In this document: one piece after another, positions 16,274 through 24,121 of the stretch | Numbering within the stretch: the first letter of the stretch is position 1 | Layout of the letters: each line of letters starts with the position of its first letter | Assembly: GCA_002398875.1 (NCBI GenBank) | Contig: DHCC01000027.1 | Location: 1 to 57,672, forward strand | Direction of reading: 5' to 3' | DNA: 57,672 nucleotides | Source of the DNA: Bacteroidales bacterium UBA4912 | GTDB lineage: Bacteria > Bacteroidota > Bacteroidia > Bacteroidales > Dysgonomonadaceae | Translations under genes and position numbers: made by a program | The notes under the pieces: generated by a model | Told to the model about the DNA's origin: nothing | Databases searched by the model: none | The model's input: only the letters and a program-made list of their open reading frames with translations

Positions 16274-16316
16274 ATAAAAGAAAATTATATTAATACTGTT
16301 TTCTTTTATTAATTTT
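16267..16316 (-). repeat. Perfect 18-bp inverted repeat between meaB and tRNA-Glu
   Basis: The left arm AAAATTAATAAAAGAAAA (16267-16284) is the exact reverse complement of the right arm at 16299-16316, with a 14-base spacer. It is almost pure A/T. Placed just after the meaB stop, it can act as a terminator for meaB; its lower arm also carries the tRNA -7 box. Confidence 0.75.
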
Positions 16317-16350
16317 TGTCTGCTTCTAAAGATCACTGATGATTCTAAGA

Positions 16351-17448
16351 TTACATTCGGTTCTGCAGATCATAATATTTCGCCAGTGCTTCTTTTGCAG
16401 CTGCATAGGAGCTTTTTCTGGTGTGCAGAATATCATCCTCAAGTTTTACTAAAAGAGAAGTAATTTCAGGATTGTTGTAGAAATTATTACGCAGATCTTC
16501 ATTGATTGTTTCGAACATCCTGTACTTTGCCTGCTCATTTCTTTTTTTGTAGAAGAAGCCATTATCTTTAACAAATTGGATGTAACGGTCGATCATATCC
16601 CATATCTCCTCTATCCCCAGGTTGTAATAACCGGAATAAGTAAGCACTTCAGGCGCCCATCCCGAATCGGGTAAAGGGAAAAGATGCAGAGCATTTTGCA
16701 GCTGCCGCTTTGCTATTTTTGCCTTGGCTATATTATCACCGTCGGCCTTATTAATCACAATCCCGTCTGCCATCTCCATAATTCCTCTTTTTATTCCCTG
16801 GAGCTCATCACCGGTGCCGGAAAGCTGGATCAACAGAAAGAAGTCCACCATGGAGTGCACTGCAATCTCTGATTGTCCCACTCCCACAGTTTCGACAAAA
16901 ACATAATCAAATCCTGCTGCTTCACAAAGAATAATAATTTCCCGTGTCTTGCGAGCAACACCGCCAAGAGAACCTGCTGAGGGTGATGGTCTGATGAAAG
17001 CATTATCCTCAACTGAAAGCCTCTCCATACGTGTTTTATCACCAAGTATACTGCCTTTTGACCGCTCACTCGAAGGGTCTATCGCCAAAACTGCCAGTTT
17101 ATGTCCCTTGTTGAGCAGATACATACCGAAAGAATCGATGGAAGTGCTTTTTCCTGCACCCGGTACACCCGTTATCCCAACTCTGATAGCATTTCCTGAG
17201 TGAGGTAAACAAAGTTCAACTATTGATTGTGCCAACTCCTGATGCTCCGGTAGTGAGCTCTCTATTAGAGTCACCGCTCTGCTAAGAATCATCATATTAC
17301 CTGCTAAAATACCATCAACATAATACTGTGCAGGACGCAGGCTCTTTTTTGACCTCTTTTTTAAATAAGGATTTACGCTTGGAGGTTGCGCTACACCTTT
17401 ATTTACAATCAAGCCTTTGTATTTTTCGTCGTTCTCGGGATGTTCCAT
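16351..17448 (-). CDS. meaB: MeaB-type GTPase chaperone of methylmalonyl-CoA mutase
   Basis: 365 residues. G3E-type GTPase of the MeaB/ArgK group, which loads and protects adenosylcobalamin in methylmalonyl-CoA mutase. P-loop GITGVPGAGKSTSID near residue 94, AIDPSSERSKGSILGDKTRM, FVETVGVGQSE and the specificity motif NKADGDN are all visible. The mutase subunits, usually next to meaB, are not in this window, so the gene is detached from its client. Cobalamin-dependent propionate production is typical of Bacteroidales and fits. The C-terminal helical dimerisation region is complete. Confidence 0.95.
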   Translation of the reverse strand: MEHPENDEKYKGLIVNKGVAQPPSVNPYLKKRSKKSLRPAQYYVDGILAGNMMILSRAVTLIESSLPEHQELAQSIVELCLPHSGNAIRVGITGVPGAGKSTSIDSFGMYLLNKGHKLAVLAIDPSSERSKGSILGDKTRMERLSVEDNAFIRPSPSAGSLGGVARKTREIIILCEAAGFDYVFVETVGVGQSEIAVHSMVDFFLLIQLSGTGDELQGIKRGIMEMADGIVINKADGDNIAKAKIAKRQLQNALHLFPLPDSGWAPEVLTYSGYYNLGIEEIWDMIDRYIQFVKDNGFFYKKRNEQAKYRMFETINEDLRNNFYNNPEITSLLVKLEDDILHTRKSSYAAAKEALAKYYDLQNRM

Positions 17449-17533
17449 TATTTGATTAAATATTAAAAACCGAATGAAGTATTTTTACAAATTTACTTCA
17501 TTCGGTCTGTATTATCAATCCGAAAGTAAAATA

Positions 17534-17920
17534 TTATTGTCTCGGAGTCACATTACCTTTAATTGTAAGCACATAAACCGTATCTGGAACATTAGTATAA
17601 ACTCTGATAGTTTTGTTGAATGTTCCGGGGCGGCGTACTGTTGAATATTGTGCTGAGACAACTCCCTCCTTGCCCGGCAATATCGGCTCACGGGTGTAGC
17701 TTGGAGTTGTACAGCCGCATGAAGAGGCAACACGCTGAATAATGAGTGGGCTTTTACCTGTGTTTTTAAACTCAAACATAGTTGTAACAGCTCCCATCTC
17801 CTCTTTTATTGTACCGAAATTATGTTCTGTTTTTTCGAATTCCATAGCCGGTTTATTTTGAGCAAATACAATTCCGGACATTAAAACAGTGAAAAGTAAA
17901 ATAAATCCTATTTTTTTCAT
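17534..17920 (-). CDS. Secreted DUF1573 protein
   Basis: 128 residues from ATG 17920; an in-frame GTG one codon earlier is a less likely start. A signal peptide (KKIGFILLFTVLMSGIVFAQ) precedes a single immunoglobulin-like DUF1573 domain. HNFGTIKEEMGAVTTMFEFKNTG and the cysteine pair in SSCGCTTP are family hallmarks. It is expected in the periplasm or at the cell surface. DUF1573 proteins are abundant in Bacteroidota and their function is not established. It is separated from meaB by 85 bases. Confidence 0.92.
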   Translation of the reverse strand: MKKIGFILLFTVLMSGIVFAQNKPAMEFEKTEHNFGTIKEEMGAVTTMFEFKNTGKSPLIIQRVASSCGCTTPSYTREPILPGKEGVVSAQYSTVRRPGTFNKTIRVYTNVPDTVYVLTIKGNVTPRQ

Positions 17921-17965
17921 CACAATATATTTTGTTTATAATTCTCTTACAATTTCTTATTGACA

Positions 17966-17993
17966 CAAAAATAACAAATCTGTTTAACAACAG
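17966..17993 (-). promoter_or_regulatory. -7 element and adjoining inverted repeat for the DUF1573 gene
   Basis: On the minus strand TATTTTTG (17973-17966) matches TAnnTTTG. Immediately upstream lies CTGTT-TAAC-AACAG (17980-17993), whose position near the -33 region would suit an operator. Confidence 0.4.
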
Positions 17994-18101
17994 TTCTTTC
18001 TTTAACTAATTTTTTAGTAATACGCGGAAATAGACTTGAATTTAATCTTATATTTATCAATAAATCACGCCTGTGTATTTCCTAAAGATTAATCACTCTA
18101 G

Positions 18102-21100
18102 TTAATCCAAAACATCAATTCTTAAACCTTCTGAGTGAGATATAAATTCAGGAGCATACATGCACTGAATTGTTGTTATACCGTTTGAATAACTTCCAGA
18201 ACGATTTACATAAACTGAATATTCAAACAGATAGGTTCCGCGGGGCAGCACATCGAAATAAAAGTTAGTAGATGCATCTTTGGATGTCCTATAATATGTC
18301 ACCCCACCCTGCCAATTTATTGCCGAGACTTGGTCTATTGGCTCAAAGCTTGCTGAACGCATATCTTTGAGATGCACAAACTCAAAATCACGATCGGAAC
18401 GTACTGTAAGTCTGACTACCACCCTGTCACCAACATTGAGCTGGTTATCTTCAGTAATACGCATCAATCGAGTGCCTGCTGAATCAGTTTGTTCAACGAA
18501 AAGCTGTTTTTCAACATCAAGTGGAGAATCATTTTTCCTGATCTTGTCAAGATCTTCAAAGTATTGCCTGTACAATGCTCCCCAGGCGGGTGAATTACCC
18601 TCATGAGAGACACTTACTCTGCCCATTTCAGGAACTATTTCACCCTTACTCCAGCTCTCTTTGATATAACCTGTACCCGCTTCGGCTTTGTCAGTCTCAA
18701 CGAGTTTACTGCCAACCATTATTGTAGTTTTACCATTATCGGCAAACCAGTCAGTGCCATTACTCAGTAGTGCATACACTGCGTCTGTTGTTGCGTGTGT
18801 GGATTCCCATATTTGTGTCTGCTTCTGTTTCAATAACCATCTTTTCATATTATCCATCTCTGCGGTATTAGCCCCGCCAACACGAAACGCTTCCATTATG
18901 AAAGTATGCACAGCAACTGCCGACTGCGAAATAAACACATTTGCACGGTTATTAGACCAGTACATTCCCATTTCTTCGGAAACAGTTGCATGCTCACGAT
19001 ATGAATCCAGTATATTTTTTACAATATCCCTGTTTCCCTCTCTCTGCATTAAGATTGCAATTAATGAACGCTCATACAGACCGTAAGTCGTCCAATTTTT
19101 CTTTATCACAGATGTATAGAAATCAACAACTTCCTTTTCCTGACTACCAAGCGGATGATTATCATAAGCACTCCTCACATATAGGTATTCCAGATCAACA
19201 GAAGATATGGATTTAATATTCTTCCAATCTTTGTTATACCTTTTCAGGTTATCAAAACGTCTGACAGCTTCAGCATCTATGTAACCAATTGCCTGAGACT
19301 GCATGGATTGGATCTCATCTGTAACTTCAATAGCTTCCAGCGACTTAAGCTGATCAAATCCATACAATATATATTGAGTGATACTTACGCTTGGACGGAA
19401 TCCCTTGAACCATGTCCAGCCGCCCTGAGAGGACTGCAGCTCACGAAGTTTGTCAATGGCTGTCTGGGTTAGATTGCGACTCCTGTTAATATCAAACAGG
19501 AGTGAAAGCTTCTCTTTTTGTTCCGATTCATTTTTAGCTTCCAATACCCATGGAGTCTCTTCCAGAAGTATATTTTTCAACTCACTGTTCTTCTCCAGAT
19601 CAGACAGCAATGTTTCTTCATTGCCACCCTGTTTTTTCCAGGCATTAATAATTGCTGTGACTTTTGGGTAAGTTTTACCAATATGGGCACCCAACGTGTT
19701 TGCATAATATGAGGCAAACCATGATACTGCATTATCACTGACAGGTTGACCCAGAACAGGTAATGCCTGCACAGCATACCATGCAGGATTAGAAGCAAAC
19801 TCGAGAGTCAGTCTGTAATCGGACTCAGTACCACTCGTTTTATTAATGAGATGCTCCATGGTGAAACTCTTTTTCTCATTACCGTTGAGATCCATCCGCA
19901 TACTCTCGGTAACCAGCATCCTGTTAGGAAGCACAGCCAGAGCGTGTTGTTCACCATCGCTGAAAAGATTGCTCTCTGCAATAATTCTTATTCCTAGAAG
20001 ATCAATATCAGAAGGTACTTCAAAAGTCCAAGATACATCTGAAGAAGCATCAGTTTCCAAAGTAAACTCTTTCGGATTGTCATTCAGCACGAAACTATTT
20101 ATAATCTCTTCTGTAACAGGATTAAAGAATTCTAGTCTCACTTTGCCTGTAAGTGTGCTATCAGAAAGGTTGGACACTTTGGCAGAAATCTCTGTAATGT
20201 CGCCGTGACGAAGGAAACGGGGAATATTGGGTGTAACCATCAGCTCCTTACGCGAAACCGTAAACACTTCTGTAACACCATTATTAAGATTCTTATCGTG
20301 TGCCAGCACCCTGAAACGCCATCGGGTATTACTTTCGGGTACATTAAATGCAATTTGCACCTGTCCTTCCTGATTAGTTTTTAGTTGCGGGTAGAAAAAT
20401 GCAGTCTCGTTAAAGTTTCTGCGTACCTGAGGTTGCTCAATTGCCTTATCCTGAATAATTGCCTTATCTTCTACTGAAGCATATCCTATTTGAATAACTT
20501 CTGACAAAGACGAATCTAACTGACGAGCAACTATTCCCGGTGATGGAGGCGAAACACTTTTGGCAGTTAACTCCAAACTCTCTTCGAAATCGTTTAAAAC
20601 ACCACTTCTGAACATTAGTCTGCCATAATTATACAATGAGAAACCAAACCAGTTGAACCTATCAAATTCAAACTGTTTGACCTCTTTCATTGATAATTGA
20701 TAGTTACCTATAGCTGTTTCAATGCTGAATGAATTATCCTGACCAAGTGCACTCATGGTTTTATATCGATCAAATGTATAATTGGATATATTCCAGGGAT
20801 AAGATTGAAATATATTATCAAGTGAGAAATCATACATTGAAGCAAGAACTTCAGCAATAGCAGGATTCCTGTTTTTGTCTGTTATAGAAATACGCCACTC
20901 CTCAAAAGCACCCGGGCGAATTTCATCCCTAAACACATCAAGTCGGACATTCAATTTCTCAGTTTCTTTATCCTGACGAAGCTCCACTCTGTGTAAATAG
21001 AATTCCTCATCCTTAACATAAGTAAGATGCAGTGTTAACCCGTTTTTATAACTCTCTCTGTATGGAAAAGAAAACTTACGATTTTCGTTGTCCAGCTCAA

Positions 21101-24014
21101 TCCATTCCCTTTTAATTAAATTATCCTCCTGCCAGAGTTCATACAGAACATTCACTTTATCAGAAACACCAAGTATGACTTCAGCATTTTTATTGGGAGA
21201 AAAGAGCGTACTCTTTTCGATAAACCAGTTGTTGGTCTTTATTGGCGGTCTCTTATCAGTTGTAGAGTATAAAATAAAATCCTTTTCTGTTACTATCTTA
21301 TTACCTCTGTCATCTTCAGACTCCAGCTCTAGCTTATATTTTCCTGATTTTATTCCTGACAACCGCTCTTTAATCTCTTTCTGAACACCTGTATCAAACA
21401 GACCTTCAAAAATCATCTTGTCAATCGAGTCGTTCTCCTGCAGTGAGAACAGCTTATATGTTCCCTTTGCAGAGATATCAGCACCATCAAGATTCTTAGC
21501 AGAAACAATTATATTATCATCACTCTCTTTATCCAGTCTGTCAGGTATTTCAACCTGCAGAATCATTGAAACATCACCAACCGTAACAGTATAACTGCCT
21601 GTCTGTGTTTCACCGTTAACATCTGTAACTGTTGCCTCAACAGTGAATGAATAAACTGCTCTCGATGATAACTGACTATCAGGTTTGCGTGGCGTAAATG
21701 AAATCCCGAACTTACCATCACTGTCGGTTACACTAACACCTTCATCGAAATGATCAGGTGAACTTCGCCATGACCACCACCAGTTTTGGTTTCTTGTAAT
21801 ACGCCACTCAACGGCAGCATTTTGCAGTTTGATTCCCGAGAAATTCTCAGCCTTACCTTTAAGGGTTATCTCTTCTCCGAACTTGTATGTATTTTCAATC
21901 TTTTCAAATGTTACTTCAAATGTTGGTCTTTTGTACTCCTCGACCTGGAAAGAGACACTGCCTTTTTCTGATTCAATCCTGAAGCTTCCGGGTAATAGTC
22001 CTTGAGGTAAAACAAATTCTCCTGTTACAGAACCAAAATCATTGCTCTTGAGTAACTGCTTGGAGATCTCTCTGTTATTTGCATCACGAAGAATAAATTC
22101 AACTGTTTTATCTGTTAATACAGTACTTACATTATCTTTTGACTGAGACAGTATAGCCTTAAAATAAACGGTTTGTCCGGGTCGGTAAAGACTCCTGTCG
22201 GTAAAAACATCTGTTTGCTCAACAACAGGGTTATCTGTATCGGTGCCGTTAGTAAAAACTGAACCTTTGTAATCGAAGTATGAAAATGGCAACCTGTTTA
22301 GAAGTGATCCGCTATCATTACCTTTTACTGCATGAAAGAAGACGTCGTTGTTAGGAATATCCTTATTATATATAGCATGACCCTCTGAACTTGTCGTTAG
22401 TGTTTCTACTTCTGTTAATACAGAATTTCGCCAGTTTCCCGGTAATTTATAAATAGGTATTCGTGCATTTCTGACAGGTTCACCTGTAACCCTGTCAACC
22501 ACAAAGAATTCATACTTATCTTTTGTAACAGAACGGAAAAATACAGTGAGATCTGAAATTGCAAAGTAGTATTCTCCCCATCCGTTACTTTCAATTTTGG
22601 GGTCTGAAGAGAATGTGAGCATATATATTCCAGGAGTTTCAATATCAACAGTGAAACTCGTTTTACCCTCAAGGTATTCAGGAATCTCTTTCAGAAGTAT
22701 ATCAATATTCTTGATAAATGTTCTTTTCCCTTCAATATTCCGTCGAATTCCGGATTGAGCCATCTGTACATCTAAGGGAGAATCAATCTTATACAACTTG
22801 GCGGTTAATGATTTAATATTATTGTATGTCAGATTAAGTCTCTTTTCCTTCTTTATTGGGAATGTGCTGCTACCTCTTACTGTAAATGATGGATAGGTTA
22901 ATCGTTCTAACCTATTTTCCAGGATAGATATTCGTTCATAATCAGGAAACCTCTTAATATTACTTACAAGCAGATTGTAGAGTTCTTCTTTTTTATTATC
23001 ACGCTGTAAACTATCAGCAGATGAAAGTCTGACAATTTCATACTCCTTGAATGATGCAATTTTGTCTACTATTTCAACACTAAATTCATTACCTTCCCAC
23101 TTCTTCAATAAATCTTCAAGATAAGGCAATGAGTTAGATGCATAAGCATTTTGGAAAATAGAAAGGTAATCATGTTTATCCAGCTCTGTGAGTAAGACAG
23201 AAGTTTTCATCCCTCTCTCTAAAAGAGATTTAATTAATTTTCTATAAGTCTCAAGGGTCCATAGTTTATATCCTGAAGGTTGAGGATCAAAATTGATTTC
23301 GACAAATTTATCATACGAGTTAAACAGTAAATCCGTAGGTATATTTTTCTTCGCGAGAGTACTACTCAAATCCTCATCAGTATCAATTTGCCTGAACAGA
23401 TCAATTGCCCTGCGAGCCAGAAAATCATACATCGTAGGGAAGAAACGGCGTGAATCTTTTCCTAACTCAATTACATCTGTGTATGTTTCCACCTTAACAT
23501 CAACCAGCTCTTTCGCAGGAGATATTGATGCGTTAAGATGCATAATCATAAAGTCATAAAAATTGTTTTTTGTCCACTCTTTCATATCAGAAGGGACAAA
23601 ATCACCCAGCTTAGTGCGTTGATCAATTATCCACTGATCTTTCTGATAATACTGCAGATAAAGTTCACCTAACATCGAATGCAGCACAGACTTTTCAGTT
23701 AAATCACTGCTCTTTTCAAGCATTTCATTAAGATTGCCGAAGATCGATGTGTCATTCTGATTATCCAGTGTTAAATCAAACTTCCCTTCATGGATAAGAG
23801 CTTTGATAACCTGTGGACTGTTTTTATCCTCAATAGCTTTCTTTAAAATAAGGTTTACCTGCTCTGAGGCGGATTTAGGCAGTGATTTCTTATCGAAATC
23901 AGCAACTTTAGCCCACTCTTTTTCATATTTCTCTGTTATCATATCAGGTCTGTTCTGTGAAAAAACACCTGCAACAATTATTGACAGGAGTAGTACTAAG
24001 TATGTCTTTTTCAT
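18102..24014 (-). CDS. Giant alpha-2-macroglobulin family protein lacking a thioester
   Basis: 1970 residues with signal peptide KKTYLVLLLSIIVAGVFSQ. The middle carries the macroglobulin MG2 signature (DRSLYRPGQTVYFKAIL) and repeated MG beta-sandwich domains, then the A2M-type segment FFYPQLKTNQEGQVQIAFNVPESNTRWRF and an alpha/alpha-barrel complement-like region. Bacterial A2Ms are protease traps in the periplasm or on the outer membrane; many carry a CxEQ thioester that links covalently to the attacker. At the matching place this protein reads GQPVSDNAVSWFASYYAN, so no thioester can form, as in other Bacteroidota members. There is no pbpC neighbour. It is the longest gene here and shows no frameshift. 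Confidence 0.9.
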   Translation of the reverse strand: MKKTYLVLLLSIIVAGVFSQNRPDMITEKYEKEWAKVADFDKKSLPKSASEQVNLILKKAIEDKNSPQVIKALIHEGKFDLTLDNQNDTSIFGNLNEMLEKSSDLTEKSVLHSMLGELYLQYYQKDQWIIDQRTKLGDFVPSDMKEWTKNNFYDFMIMHLNASISPAKELVDVKVETYTDVIELGKDSRRFFPTMYDFLARRAIDLFRQIDTDEDLSSTLAKKNIPTDLLFNSYDKFVEINFDPQPSGYKLWTLETYRKLIKSLLERGMKTSVLLTELDKHDYLSIFQNAYASNSLPYLEDLLKKWEGNEFSVEIVDKIASFKEYEIVRLSSADSLQRDNKKEELYNLLVSNIKRFPDYERISILENRLERLTYPSFTVRGSSTFPIKKEKRLNLTYNNIKSLTAKLYKIDSPLDVQMAQSGIRRNIEGKRTFIKNIDILLKEIPEYLEGKTSFTVDIETPGIYMLTFSSDPKIESNGWGEYYFAISDLTVFFRSVTKDKYEFFVVDRVTGEPVRNARIPIYKLPGNWRNSVLTEVETLTTSSEGHAIYNKDIPNNDVFFHAVKGNDSGSLLNRLPFSYFDYKGSVFTNGTDTDNPVVEQTDVFTDRSLYRPGQTVYFKAILSQSKDNVSTVLTDKTVEFILRDANNREISKQLLKSNDFGSVTGEFVLPQGLLPGSFRIESEKGSVSFQVEEYKRPTFEVTFEKIENTYKFGEEITLKGKAENFSGIKLQNAAVEWRITRNQNWWWSWRSSPDHFDEGVSVTDSDGKFGISFTPRKPDSQLSSRAVYSFTVEATVTDVNGETQTGSYTVTVGDVSMILQVEIPDRLDKESDDNIIVSAKNLDGADISAKGTYKLFSLQENDSIDKMIFEGLFDTGVQKEIKERLSGIKSGKYKLELESEDDRGNKIVTEKDFILYSTTDKRPPIKTNNWFIEKSTLFSPNKNAEVILGVSDKVNVLYELWQEDNLIKREWIELDNENRKFSFPYRESYKNGLTLHLTYVKDEEFYLHRVELRQDKETEKLNVRLDVFRDEIRPGAFEEWRISITDKNRNPAIAEVLASMYDFSLDNIFQSYPWNISNYTFDRYKTMSALGQDNSFSIETAIGNYQLSMKEVKQFEFDRFNWFGFSLYNYGRLMFRSGVLNDFEESLELTAKSVSPPSPGIVARQLDSSLSEVIQIGYASVEDKAIIQDKAIEQPQVRRNFNETAFFYPQLKTNQEGQVQIAFNVPESNTRWRFRVLAHDKNLNNGVTEVFTVSRKELMVTPNIPRFLRHGDITEISAKVSNLSDSTLTGKVRLEFFNPVTEEIINSFVLNDNPKEFTLETDASSDVSWTFEVPSDIDLLGIRIIAESNLFSDGEQHALAVLPNRMLVTESMRMDLNGNEKKSFTMEHLINKTSGTESDYRLTLEFASNPAWYAVQALPVLGQPVSDNAVSWFASYYANTLGAHIGKTYPKVTAIINAWKKQGGNEETLLSDLEKNSELKNILLEETPWVLEAKNESEQKEKLSLLFDINRSRNLTQTAIDKLRELQSSQGGWTWFKGFRPSVSITQYILYGFDQLKSLEAIEVTDEIQSMQSQAIGYIDAEAVRRFDNLKRYNKDWKNIKSISSVDLEYLYVRSAYDNHPLGSQEKEVVDFYTSVIKKNWTTYGLYERSLIAILMQREGNRDIVKNILDSYREHATVSEEMGMYWSNNRANVFISQSAVAVHTFIMEAFRVGGANTAEMDNMKRWLLKQKQTQIWESTHATTDAVYALLSNGTDWFADNGKTTIMVGSKLVETDKAEAGTGYIKESWSKGEIVPEMGRVSVSHEGNSPAWGALYRQYFEDLDKIRKNDSPLDVEKQLFVEQTDSAGTRLMRITEDNQLNVGDRVVVRLTVRSDRDFEFVHLKDMRSASFEPIDQVSAINWQGGVTYYRTSKDASTNFYFDVLPRGTYLFEYSVYVNRSGSYSNGITTIQCMYAPEFISHSEGLRIDVLD

Positions 24015-24121
24015 AAATTGTTATTGGTTATCTTAGTAATAGGGACTACAAAAACTTACAAAATGTTTAAAGTGATAACTGTTTTATATATCAATTTAAC
24101 AATTCATGTACCTTTTTGTTT

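Noticed and set aside
16178..16316. tRNA-linked attachment site for a mobile element
   Set aside because: No integrase and no repeat of the tRNA 3' end is present; the neighbouring genes are ordinary chromosomal ones.
19846..20208. Plus-strand open frames inside the alpha-2-macroglobulin gene
   Set aside because: They are antisense to a continuous 1970-residue family protein and have no start context or homology.
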